Source: an uncultured Clostridia bacterium (lineage in GTDB: Bacteria > Bacillota > Clostridia > Christensenellales > Borkfalkiaceae). From it: 61,946 nt of DNA. A program made the translations under genes and the position numbers. Within the stretch, counting starts at the first letter, position 1. Each line of letters begins with the position of its first letter. Of the stretch, positions 26,208 to 34,068 are shown in pieces. The DNA lies in NCBI GenBank assembly GCA_947629095.1, contig CANRCK010000007.1, positions 1 through 61,946 on the forward strand, written 5' to 3'. The notes beneath the pieces are model-generated. The model ran no database searches and was not told the DNA's origin. It saw only the letters and a list, made by a program, of their open reading frames with translations.

Positions 26208-26245
26208 CACAAAATCCCAAGCACGGCTTGCTTGGGATTTTTGTG
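26208..26245 (-). terminator. intrinsic terminator of lgt
   Basis: An approximately 15-bp stem (CACAAAATCCCAAGC/GCTTGGGATTTTTGTG) with a 7-base loop, usable in both directions. It lies 130 bp beyond the lgt stop. Confidence 0.75.
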
Positions 26246-26317
26246 AACAGGATATTTACGAAGTTATGCGGTGGGTAGAAGCGAGTTATGCAAGGAAAGC
26301 GAGCACCGACGAAAGGA

Positions 26318-26335
26318 GTGTACATAGACGTACAC
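26318..26335. repeat. GTGTAC/GTACAC hairpin in a structured intergenic segment
   Basis: A perfect 6-bp hairpin with loop ATAGAC inside a roughly 100-bp segment that follows lgt (about 26276-26374) and has no reading frame of its own. The segment looks like a family of mobile-looking intergenic elements seen at gene ends in many genomes. Only one copy is in this window, so the repeat nature is not shown. Confidence 0.4.
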
Positions 26336-26374
26336 GACTGAGGCGGCGCGGAACTTGACACAGCAGAACGACGC

Positions 26375-27238
26375 TTATACACGCCGCTCGGTAGCTGAAC
26401 GTTCGGGGTGCTTCATATGCTTTGCCAACACATACTTTTGCAGGAATATATATCCTATTCCCAAAATAACCATTACTATGGACCAGATTTGGGAAGGATA
26501 GAGCGCAGTGCCTATAAACTCGCCGCGGGCGTCGCCGCGGATATACTCTATTAAAAAGCGCCAAATACCGTAGGCTATGGTGTAGAGTGCAAAATTATAG
26601 TTGAACTTGAATTTGAAATACAGTATTGACATTACCGTTGCAAGAAGTAACAAAAAGAACATTTCGTAGAGCTGCGTGGGAATGACGTTTACGCCGGGCA
26701 GAGGCGCGGCGCACGGAAGCCCCCACGTGTGATACTGTTCTGAGGGAAGCCCGTAGCAGCACCCGCCGAAAAAGCAGCCAAGCCGCCCGAACGCGTGGGC
26801 TATGCATATGGCTATGGGTATAAAGGGCAGGGCGTCGGTAAGCGTGGCGTTCATTTTATTCTGCAAAAACCTGATTTTGGTGCGCGGCGCTATTACGTAG
26901 ATATAGAGCCAATATACGCCCAAAAAGCTTACAACGCCGCCTATAAGCCCGCCTATAAAAGTCATTCCACCCAAGTGGAAGCCGTTTTGGGGGTTGGCGA
27001 TAAAGTTGTAGGTGGACTGGAAGAGCATTGCGGCAAAAATGCCGAAGCCCGTGCCGAAGATGCCTATTACGATGATTTTATCGGTTGCATCCTCGTTGAA
27101 TTTCTTTTTCCACATGGTGATAAGAAGAAATATAAAGCAAAGCACTATCCCCGTTGCCATACAAAGACCGTAGGGATAGATGCCCGGCGCGCCCGGACCC
27201 CTTTTGGAAGTAAGATATATCAATGCGTCGGGATGCAT
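26375..27238 (-). CDS. lgt: prolipoprotein diacylglyceryl transferase
   Basis: Adds diacylglycerol to the lipobox Cys of prelipoproteins in the membrane, the first step of lipoprotein maturation. The 287-residue protein has seven membrane helices and the signature HAFGRLGCFFGGCCYG near 147-162. ApbE and the S41 protease in this window are predicted lipoprotein substrates. The last residues (ERSATERRV) run into the structured intergenic segment downstream. It has its own promoter and GGAGG. Confidence 0.95.
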   Translation of the reverse strand: MHPDALIYLTSKRGPGAPGIYPYGLCMATGIVLCFIFLLITMWKKKFNEDATDKIIVIGIFGTGFGIFAAMLFQSTYNFIANPQNGFHLGGMTFIGGLIGGVVSFLGVYWLYIYVIAPRTKIRFLQNKMNATLTDALPFIPIAICIAHAFGRLGCFFGGCCYGLPSEQYHTWGLPCAAPLPGVNVIPTQLYEMFFLLLLATVMSILYFKFKFNYNFALYTIAYGIWRFLIEYIRGDARGEFIGTALYPSQIWSIVMVILGIGYIFLQKYVLAKHMKHPERSATERRV

Positions 27239-27264
27239 AAGCTGCCTCCGTTATGTTTTTTTTA

Positions 27265-27293
27265 AGTATATACCTGCCGCACGGCGTTGTCAA
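27265..27293 (-). promoter_or_regulatory. promoter of lgt
   Basis: On the minus strand TTGACA, 17 bases, TATACT. The leader of about 20 bases contains GGAGG. Confidence 0.75.
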
Positions 27294-27319
27294 GTATACG
27301 CGGGGAGCTCAAAACAGCG

Positions 27320-28966
27320 CTAATTTGCGGAAAACATATTGTTGACGGCGGACACGAGAGCCTTATAGCTGCTCTTGATTATATCGTCGTCGACGCCCGC
27401 GCCCCAGAATATTTTTCCGCCGCGCTCCGCGCCCACGTAAGACGCAGCCTTTGCGCGGGAGGAATCGGCAAGGGCGCGCTGTTCGTAGCCCGTTAAAACG
27501 TAATCCGTGCCAAAGTATTTTTTTATTGCGTTGGAAAAGGCGTCGAGCCTGCCGTTGCCCGTGGCTTTTACCACGCTCTCCTCCCCGTTTGCGTAAAATG
27601 TTACCACCGCCTCGGTGCCGCCCTGCCTGAATTGGCACGCAGTTACGTCAAAAACCGAACGCGGCGATATAAAGGAGTCCTCGAAAAGCTTGTACAGCTC
27701 GGGGGCTTTTAATTCCTTGTGCAGGCTGTCCGACAGGCGTTTTGCGGAATAGCTGAAAGCCTCCTTCATCTTGGGGGGCATATCTATGCCGTATACGCTC
27801 TTTAAAATATAGCCCACGCCGCCCTTGCCCGACTGGGAATTGATGCGTATTACGTCGGAATCGTATTCCCTGCCCACGTCGTGCGGGTCGATGGGAAGAT
27901 ACGGAACGGTCCACAGCCCGCTCTCCCGCCTGAATTCCATGCCCTTGGCTATGGCGTCCTGATGGGACCCCGAAAACGCGGCGAAAACAAGCTCGCCCGC
28001 GTACGGCTGGCGGGGACTTACGGGCATACCCGTGAAGAGCTTATAGAGCGCCGAAACGCGGGGCATATCCGAAAAGTCAAGCCCCGGGTCCACGCCCTGC
28101 GAAAACATATTCATGGCAAGCGTTACTATGTCGGCGTTGCCCGTTCTTTCGCCGTTGCCGAAGAGGGTGCCCTCCACCCTTTCCGCCCCCGCCAAAAGCC
28201 CCAACTCGGCAGCGGCAACGCCGCAGCCGCGGTCGTTGTGAGGGTGCACGGAGAGAACTACGTTATTTCTGAAATCCATATTTTTGTGGATATATTCAAC
28301 CTGTTGGGCATATACGTGAGGAACGGCGTTTTCAACCGTGGCGGGGAGATTGATTACGGCGCGGCGGTTTGCCGTGGGCTGCCATATGCCGAGAACGGCG
28401 TTTATTACTTCGAGCGCGTACTCCGGCTCGGTGCCCGTGAAGGACTCGGGCGAATACTCAAAGCGGTATGCGGGATTGCCGCCGGCAAGGTCCTTTAACA
28501 TTCGGGCGCCGTCGGTGGCTATTTTTTTAATCTCCTCCCTGTCCTTTTTGAACACCTGCTCGCGCTGGGCGACGGACGTGGAGTTATAGACGTGGACTAT
28601 GGCATTTTTTACGCCCTCGAGAGCCTTGAAAGTTTTGGTTACAATGTGTTCCCGCGCCTGCGTGAGGACCTGCACGGTGACGTCGTCGGGGATTAAACCG
28701 CCGTCGATGAGCGTGCGCAAAAAGGCGTACTCCGTTTCGGAAGCCGCGGGAAAGCCCACTTCTATTTCCTTGAAGCCAAGCTCCGTCAAAAGTCTGAAAA
28801 ACTCAACCTTGGTGCGCGCGTCCATCGGCTCAACAAGGCTTTGATTGCCGTCGCGAAGGTCAACCGAACACCAGACGGGCGGCTTTTGGATTTTGTCCTT
28901 ATCCGCCCAGTCCATACAGCGCACGGGGGGCAGAAAGTATTGGGTTGTGTACTTTGTGTGGTTCAT
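27320..28966 (-). CDS. leuA: 2-isopropylmalate synthase (long, yeast/actinobacterial type)
   Basis: Condenses acetyl-CoA with 2-oxoisovalerate in the first committed step of leucine synthesis. The 548-residue protein is of the yeast-like LeuA type, as shown by the N-terminal extension with PPVWCSVDLRDGNQSL (metal and substrate site near 31-46), EVGFPAAS, and HPHNDRGCGVAAAE near 241. The C-terminal regulatory domain for leucine feedback covers about 430-548. No leuBCD is nearby. A hairpin followed by a T run lies in its leader, downstream of a good promoter. Confidence 0.95.
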   Translation of the reverse strand: MNHTKYTTQYFLPPVRCMDWADKDKIQKPPVWCSVDLRDGNQSLVEPMDARTKVEFFRLLTELGFKEIEVGFPAASETEYAFLRTLIDGGLIPDDVTVQVLTQAREHIVTKTFKALEGVKNAIVHVYNSTSVAQREQVFKKDREEIKKIATDGARMLKDLAGGNPAYRFEYSPESFTGTEPEYALEVINAVLGIWQPTANRRAVINLPATVENAVPHVYAQQVEYIHKNMDFRNNVVLSVHPHNDRGCGVAAAELGLLAGAERVEGTLFGNGERTGNADIVTLAMNMFSQGVDPGLDFSDMPRVSALYKLFTGMPVSPRQPYAGELVFAAFSGSHQDAIAKGMEFRRESGLWTVPYLPIDPHDVGREYDSDVIRINSQSGKGGVGYILKSVYGIDMPPKMKEAFSYSAKRLSDSLHKELKAPELYKLFEDSFISPRSVFDVTACQFRQGGTEAVVTFYANGEESVVKATGNGRLDAFSNAIKKYFGTDYVLTGYEQRALADSSRAKAASYVGAERGGKIFWGAGVDDDIIKSSYKALVSAVNNMFSAN

Positions 28967-28985
28967 AAGTTCACCCGCACGGTTT

Positions 28986-29021
28986 TTAAAAAACGGGGCG
29001 CCTCCTCCGAGGCGCCCCGTT
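28986..29021 (-). terminator. terminator after the MATE gene, lying in the leuA leader
   Basis: A 13-bp perfect stem (AACGGGGCGCCTC/GAGGCGCCCCGTT) with loop CTCC, followed on the minus strand by six T. It lies between the leuA promoter at 29043-29072 and the leuA start, so it could act as an attenuator. CACGGT and ACCGTG flank it and can form an outer stem. Confidence 0.85.
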
Positions 29022-29042
29022 ACCGTGACTTACCTTTAAAAT

Positions 29043-29072
29043 ATACTAACATAAGCGCGGGTTTTAAGTCAA
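29043..29072 (-). promoter_or_regulatory. promoter of leuA, overlapping the end of the MATE gene
   Basis: On the minus strand TTGACT (part of the last MATE codons and stop), 18 bases, TAGTAT. The predicted RNA start near 29036 gives a leader of about 70 bases including the terminator hairpin. Confidence 0.6.
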
Positions 29073-30446
29073 GTTTTTGCGCGGAAATAATTTTACGCCC
29101 CTGAGGCACTTTATTCTTATATAGAATATTACCGCAAGGACCATACTCACGGACCAGCCGATAGCCCACGCCCAGCATACGCCCGAAAATCCCCAGCCCG
29201 CCGCCGTTAAAATGTAGACGAGCGCAACGCGCAATATGAGGTCGGTAAAGGTGCTTATGGTAAAGCCGACGTTGCCTCCGCAGCCGCGCACGGCGCCGTC
29301 CGAAACGATTTTTATGCACACCGCAGGCAGGAAACAGGATACTATAATCAAAAACTGTTTGGAATATTCAAGCGCGTCGGCGGTGAGCTTTTCCCTCTGC
29401 ACGAAGAGCCGCGTGAATGGCTCCGGAAAGGAGACGAGAAGCGCTAAAAATACCAAGGCGACGGCAAGCGCGTAGGCGAGAACGGCTAAATAGCCGCGGC
29501 GAATCCTTTCGTACTGCCCCGCAGCCTTGTTCTGGGAACAGAAATTGGCAAGACCCGTGGTCATATTGCTCACGCCCGTGTTGGAAATGGTTACGAGCTT
29601 AAACGCCGTTGTGAAGCCCGTGGTGGCGTCCTCCCCTATCTGGTTTATCCTCTTCATAACAAAGAAGTTGCCCACGGAAACGAAGGACTGCTGCAAAATT
29701 ATGGGTATGGAGGTTGCAACGAGGTCCTTGAAGATGGACTTATCGAAGATTTTGGGCTTTTCCTCCCCGCGGACGGATTTGAGCCTGCGCATGAGGACGA
29801 AAGCCGTTAAAATGCCCGAGATTGCCTGAGATATAAACGTAGCCCATGCCGCGCCGGCAACGTCCCAATGGAACGCGCAGACAAACAAAAAGTCGAGACC
29901 GACGTTCAAAAGAGAGGATATTACAAGGAATATGAAAGGGGTTGTGGAGTCGCCGAGAGCCGAGCATATGCCGCAGCCGACGTTATATAAAAATATGAAC
30001 GGAAGCGAACCCGTGTAGATATAGAGATAGGCAAGGCAGTCGTTGAAGTAGCTGCCGTGAACGCTGAGAGCCTTTAAAAATTGCGGGGCGAGAGATAAGC
30101 CGAAGGTCATTATAACGGCGCACATGACGGAAAAGGAAACTGCCGAGGTGTTGACCGTTTCGCGTACCTTTAAGTTGTTCTTTTCGCCGAAGTGCTTTGC
30201 AACAATCACCGAACAGCCGCCGTTGGCGCCAATGGCGAATGCAAGAAGGATATTTATTACGTTGGTTGCGTTGCCTACCGCGTCCACTGACAGCGCGCCG
30301 CCCGCGGAAAAGTTGCCCACGACCAACAGGTCCACCATTGAATAGAGCTGCTGGACCATGGCGCAGCCGAACAGGGGCAACGTGTATTTGAGGAGGGTAA
30401 GCCAAACTCCGCCGCAAGTTAAATCAACCGTCTTTGACTTTTGCAT
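29064..30446 (-). CDS. MATE family efflux transporter
   Basis: A multidrug and toxic-compound extrusion antiporter, coupled to Na+ or H+. The 460-residue length and twelve predicted membrane helices in two homologous halves fit the family. The N-terminal PLFGCAMVQQLYSMVDLLVVG and the internal GANGGCSVIVAKHFGEKN are typical of the DinF/NorM-like clade common in Clostridia. The substrate cannot be told. The promoter leaves almost no leader and no ribosome-binding site is visible. Confidence 0.92.
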   Translation of the reverse strand: MQKSKTVDLTCGGVWLTLLKYTLPLFGCAMVQQLYSMVDLLVVGNFSAGGALSVDAVGNATNVINILLAFAIGANGGCSVIVAKHFGEKNNLKVRETVNTSAVSFSVMCAVIMTFGLSLAPQFLKALSVHGSYFNDCLAYLYIYTGSLPFIFLYNVGCGICSALGDSTTPFIFLVISSLLNVGLDFLFVCAFHWDVAGAAWATFISQAISGILTAFVLMRRLKSVRGEEKPKIFDKSIFKDLVATSIPIILQQSFVSVGNFFVMKRINQIGEDATTGFTTAFKLVTISNTGVSNMTTGLANFCSQNKAAGQYERIRRGYLAVLAYALAVALVFLALLVSFPEPFTRLFVQREKLTADALEYSKQFLIIVSCFLPAVCIKIVSDGAVRGCGGNVGFTISTFTDLILRVALVYILTAAGWGFSGVCWAWAIGWSVSMVLAVIFYIRIKCLRGVKLFPRKNLT

Positions 30447-30455
30447 AACGGGAGT

Positions 30456-30484
30456 ATTATAGTATATCGGTTTTGTTAAGTCAA
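30456..30484 (-). promoter_or_regulatory. promoter of the MATE gene, near-leaderless
   Basis: On the minus strand TTGACT, 17 bases, TATAAT. Nine bases separate the -10 box from the ATG, so the leader is two to four bases. Confidence 0.78.
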
Positions 30485-30508
30485 GCGGAACGGCGGGACA
30501 AAAGGGAA

Positions 30509-30539
30509 TGCGGCGGCGCGTTTTTTACGCGCCGCCGCA
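30509..30539 (-). terminator. G+C-rich hairpin downstream of the SSB-like gene
   Basis: A 12-13-bp stem (TGCGGCGGCGCG/CGCGCCGCCGCA) with a T-rich loop on the plus strand. There is no T run after it on the minus strand, so it may stabilise an RNA end and not terminate by itself. Confidence 0.5.
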
Positions 30540-30579
30540 GCGGTTTTGAATGATATCCGGCGCCCGGAAGCGCGGCAAT

Positions 30580-31269
30580 TCAAGAATCGGTGTTTTCATA
30601 GGGACGGGGCGCGGAATATAAGTCGAACTCCTCGTCAATGTCAAACTCCGAGTCGTCGTCGAACGCGGCAAGCTTGGAGATGGATACTTCGTACGCGGTC
30701 ATTGTCAAAAAGCTTTCGTCGGGCTGTTTTTTTTGATATTCCCGGCTTTGGATGCGCCCCGAGAGAGCAACCCTGTCGCCGACGGATAAATTGCGGACGA
30801 AGCGGGCGTTTCTGCCCCACGCTATGGCGGGAATATAGTCCGATTTGTTATAGCTGCGGTTTACGGCTATCAAAAGGTCGGCAATCTCCCTGTTGAACGG
30901 GGTGGTGCGGTAGACGGGCGGCTTGCAGATATAGCCCGAGAGGACTATAGAGTTGGGGTTTTTGCCCGGCTGGGCGCTTAAAAGTTCGCGGACGAACACG
31001 GTGAGCATGAGCCGCGATTTGCCGTTTTCAAGCTTGTTGTAGCTGCGGAACTGACCGAGTGCGCATATGGTGCCGCCGACGGTCATTTCGGGGGTCATTA
31101 TTCTTTCGGATACGGTGACGGGCAAAATATCCGCCTGACCCGAGAGCCTCATCACTTTGACGTAAAATTCGTAAAATCCTTCCCCGTATACTTCGTGTGA
31201 AAACTTTGCTTCGGAAACTATTTCTCCCACGAGATATACCCTGTTGTTCTTCTCCGTGTTGTAATTCAT
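30580..31269 (-). CDS. single-stranded DNA-binding protein-like, two OB folds
   Basis: A 229-residue protein with two tandem OB-fold domains. The second (about 105-205) is clearly SSB-like, with NSIVLSGYICKPPVYRTTP, IPAIAWGRNARF and RVALSGRIQSREYQ. The first (about 10-100) is a diverged copy (RVYLVGEIVSEAKFS). The C-terminus is acidic but lacks the DDDxPF tip with which SSB recruits partners. Thus it is probably an accessory SSB paralogue and not the replicative SSB. The ATG at 31269 has GGAGG at the right distance; the ATG at 31281 overlaps that site and is rejected. Confidence 0.82.
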   Translation of the reverse strand: MNYNTEKNNRVYLVGEIVSEAKFSHEVYGEGFYEFYVKVMRLSGQADILPVTVSERIMTPEMTVGGTICALGQFRSYNKLENGKSRLMLTVFVRELLSAQPGKNPNSIVLSGYICKPPVYRTTPFNREIADLLIAVNRSYNKSDYIPAIAWGRNARFVRNLSVGDRVALSGRIQSREYQKKQPDESFLTMTAYEVSISKLAAFDDDSEFDIDEEFDLYSAPRPYENTDS

Positions 31270-31320
31270 ATATGCCTCCATATAATGTATTTCTTTAAAA
31301 TTCGTAATACGTATCGCCTT

Positions 31321-32085
31321 TTAACGGGACGGCTGTTGCCTGCCGGCGCTGTTTATAACGTAATTTTCGCGATAGATAAGTTCGCCTACGGGAACGAACG
31401 TATAGCCCCTGTTTTTGAGCGTTTCCAAAATTATGGGGAGAGCTTCCGCGGTGTGAAGCCCGTTGTTGTGCATAAGAATTATAGAGCCGCTGTTCACCCC
31501 GTTTATAACGCGCATGGCTATGTCCGAGGCGGATAAATCCTTCCAATCCAGACTGTCCACGTCCCACTGAATAGTGTAGTAACCCTGTTCCGACGCCGTT
31601 TTTATCAGCTCGTCGTCATAGTCGCCGAATGGCGCGCGGAACAGCTCGGGATCCTTGCCCGTAACTTCCTTTATTGCCGCCGAAGAGGTTGAAAGCTCCA
31701 TCTTTATTTCCTCGGCGTTCAGCTTTGACATATAACTGTGGGTAGCCGAGTGCGTGCCGATTTCACAGCCTGCCCCGTCGATTTTTTTGACGTAGTCCGG
31801 ATATTTTTTTGCCCAGAACTCAACCATAAAGAAGGTTGCGCGGACGCCCGAGGCTTTAAGGGCGGACAAAATATCGTCGGTGTGCTCCACTCCCCACGCG
31901 CAGTCGAAAGTGACGGATATGAGCTTATCCTCCCTTTCAACGCTGTAGATGGGAACGAGGCGGGGCGAAGCGTTGAAATATACGGCGTACGCGCCCGTAT
32001 AGCGCACGGATATGCATGTTGCCGCCACTATGCCCAAGGTGAGAAGCGCCGCGACTATGGATTTTAATCTGAATACTTTAAACAA
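31321..32085 (-). CDS. pdaB: polysaccharide deacetylase, PdaB-like sporulation family
   Basis: A NodB-fold deacetylase acting on peptidoglycan-type polymers outside the membrane. The 254-residue protein has an N-terminal membrane anchor (about 8-28), then TFDCAWG, ATFFMVEFWA and the metal-binding THSATHSYM. The sentence-like opening (YSVEREDKLISVTFDCAWG) is characteristic of PdaB, needed for spore cortex maintenance in Bacillus. The start codon is TTG preceded by GGAG. Its sporulation role is inferred. Confidence 0.88.
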   Translation of the reverse strand: MFKVFRLKSIVAALLTLGIVAATCISVRYTGAYAVYFNASPRLVPIYSVEREDKLISVTFDCAWGVEHTDDILSALKASGVRATFFMVEFWAKKYPDYVKKIDGAGCEIGTHSATHSYMSKLNAEEIKMELSTSSAAIKEVTGKDPELFRAPFGDYDDELIKTASEQGYYTIQWDVDSLDWKDLSASDIAMRVINGVNSGSIILMHNNGLHTAEALPIILETLKNRGYTFVPVGELIYRENYVINSAGRQQPSR

Positions 32086-32153
32086 GTGTCATCTCCGATA
32101 ATACCCGAAGGGCAGGGGTAAAAATTGTTTTTATTTGGCGGAATTGCGGTTTA

Positions 32154-32280
32154 AATGTAAAATTTGAAGCCGCGCCGCAAAATTATTATATTATACTTCG
32201 GCGGCGGAACGGTTAGAACGAAAAAAGACAAGTTCCCCGCGCGGCTTTCCGCCGCGCGGGGAACTTTGAAATTTTACATT
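32154..32280. repeat. 127-bp element with 12-bp terminal inverted repeats and terminator hairpin
   Basis: The ends are AATGTAAAATTT (32154-32165) and its exact complement (32269-32280). Inside, a 16-bp stem with loop at about 32229-32267 is followed on the minus strand by a T-rich run, which makes a terminator for the patatin gene. The layout resembles a small MITE-like element that supplies the terminator. No second copy was seen. Confidence 0.6.
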
Positions 32281-32300
32281 ATTTTATTGAGCCAAACGAT

Positions 32301-33092
32301 TTATTTTATAAGCTCGGCTATTTTGGGGGCGTACTCCTTGCCGAGCTTATAGCCCGTTTCGTAAGTTTTATCCAAATCCTTTATGGAATATTGGCTGAGG
32401 TCGTTTATTTCCGGCTCGAGAAGCAAGTCGGCTATGTCGCCCTCCAACCGCCTGCGCATCGACGTTTGCTGGGCGTCCATAAGATCGTACACGCGGAGCA
32501 TTAAACCGAGCAGGCTGCCGATGGATTCCACGGGGCGGTCTATTGTGGCAAGGATATCCACGGCAACAACCACGTCCGCGCCCATATCTTTTACAAGCTT
32601 GGTGGGAACGCGGCAGAGGCACCCGCCGTCCACGAGAAGCTTGCCCTCCGTTTCTACGGGGCGGAAAACGCCCGGAATAGTGCAGGACGCGCGGATGGCA
32701 AGGGCGGCGTTGCCGCTATCGAACACGTGCGCCTTGCCCGAAAGAAGGTCGGTGGCAACGCATTTGAAGGGGATTTTCATATCCTCTATGAGCATGTCGC
32801 CGAGATAGGTTGAAAGAAGCTCCTCCATCTTTTTTGTGCGGAGAAGAGCCATGCGCGACAAAAACGCGGGAGCGAAGTCTACTATATCCCGCGACTTTAA
32901 ATTGATGGTGATATCCCGTATTTCGTGCGCGCTCATACCCGCGGCGTAGCAACCGCCAACGACCGCGCCTATGGAACAGCCCGAAATATAGTCGGGGGTT
33001 ATTCCCTCCTCCTCGAGGGCGACGAGAATTCCCACGTGAGCCATTCCGCGTGAACCGCCGCAGCCGAGGGCAAGTCCCAAACTTTTACTCAT
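32301..33092 (-). CDS. patatin-like phospholipase (YlbK/RssA-like)
   Basis: A cytoplasmic serine hydrolase predicted to act on lipid acyl esters. The 263-residue protein has the oxyanion segment GCGGSRGMAHVG near 10-21, the nucleophile elbow GCSIGA near 40-45 and the dyad Asp in VDGG near 150-155. An upstream in-frame start at 33173 has no ribosome-binding site, while GGAGAAATATT precedes the ATG at 33092. It is divergent from ylbJ; the two are neighbours in Bacillus as ylbJ-ylbK. Confidence 0.9.
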   Translation of the reverse strand: MSKSLGLALGCGGSRGMAHVGILVALEEEGITPDYISGCSIGAVVGGCYAAGMSAHEIRDITINLKSRDIVDFAPAFLSRMALLRTKKMEELLSTYLGDMLIEDMKIPFKCVATDLLSGKAHVFDSGNAALAIRASCTIPGVFRPVETEGKLLVDGGCLCRVPTKLVKDMGADVVVAVDILATIDRPVESIGSLLGLMLRVYDLMDAQQTSMRRRLEGDIADLLLEPEINDLSQYSIKDLDKTYETGYKLGKEYAPKIAELIK

Positions 33093-33123
33093 AATATTTC
33101 TCCAATCAAAATATAAAAAAAGT

Positions 33124-34068
33124 ATGACTATAAAACGAATAAAATATGTAATTCTTGCGCTGTGCCTCGCCATTTTTGCGGCGGCGATAATAATTTTTCC
33201 CGAAAGATATGTCGCCTGCTGCTTTGAAGGGTTTGCGCTGTGGGCGGAGTGCGTGCTGCCGTCGCTCTTCCCCTTTGTTGTGATTTCGCTTGTTTTTGTA
33301 AAGACGGGGCTTGCGGACAGGGCGTCGCTGCCGCTGAAACGGGCGACGAACGCGCTGAACCTGCCGCAAAACGCCGCAGTGTGTTTTTTGCTTTCGGTGT
33401 GCTCGGGGTATCCCGCGGGGAGCAGGCTGGTTGCCGAGTTTTACGAGGGCGGCGCGCTGACAAGTGAGGACTGCGACAAACTTGCGCCGCTGTGCTCAAC
33501 CTCCGGCCCGCTGTTCATTATAGGCAGCGTAGGCTATAAAATGTTCGGCGACAAACTTTTGGGCATGAAGATTTTTGCAGCCCACGCGCTCGCCGTGTTG
33601 GTTTTCAGCCTTATTTATTGCAGATTTTGCAAAAAAACAAAATACGTTCCGCCAAAACGGGTGAAATCGGCCGGCAATATTTTGTACGACAGCTTTTACG
33701 GCGCCGTGATATCCGTTGCCGTGGCGGGCGGGTTCATAGCCTTTTTTTACGTGGTTGCAAAGCTGCTGCAGGACTTTTACGTATTTTTGCCGCTTGAAAA
33801 TTTTTTAAAGTGTTTTTTGGACGAAACGGCGGCGAAGGCGTGCTGCCTGGGGCTTGCCGAAGTGACTACGGGTTGCCGATGCCTTGCCCAAAGCCGAACG
33901 CCCCTGAAGGGCGCGCTGGCGGGGTTTTTGATTACCTTCGGCGGGATATCAATTTTGATGCAACAGCTTGGATATCTTATGAAAACGGGCGTTAAACCCG
34001 CCAAATTCATATTTTTTAAATTTGTTCAGGCGATAATCTGTTTTTTGGTTTTGGCGGTTCTTCAGTAG
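33124..34068 (+). CDS. ylbJ: sporulation integral membrane protein YlbJ family
   Basis: A 314-residue membrane protein with about eight helices of the nucleoside-recognition (gate) domain type. CVLPSLFPFVVIS, CSGYPAGSRL and APLCSTSGPLFIIGSVG are YlbJ signatures. In Bacillus it is needed for normal spore formation; the molecular role is unknown. A TATAAA box lies six bases before the ATG. The last seven bases overlap the end of the convergent pheA gene. Confidence 0.9.
   Translation: MTIKRIKYVILALCLAIFAAAIIIFPERYVACCFEGFALWAECVLPSLFPFVVISLVFVKTGLADRASLPLKRATNALNLPQNAAVCFLLSVCSGYPAGSRLVAEFYEGGALTSEDCDKLAPLCSTSGPLFIIGSVGYKMFGDKLLGMKIFAAHALAVLVFSLIYCRFCKKTKYVPPKRVKSAGNILYDSFYGAVISVAVAGGFIAFFYVVAKLLQDFYVFLPLENFLKCFLDETAAKACCLGLAEVTTGCRCLAQSRTPLKGALAGFLITFGGISILMQQLGYLMKTGVKPAKFIFFKFVQAIICFLVLAVLQ

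Noticed and set aside
26194-26382. A small coding gene on the minus strand after lgt
   Set aside because: It overlaps the terminator and the structured segment and shows no ribosome-binding site or conserved motif.
28967-29063. T-box riboswitch upstream of leuA
   Set aside because: The leader of about 70 bases is too short and lacks the T-box sequence and specifier stem.
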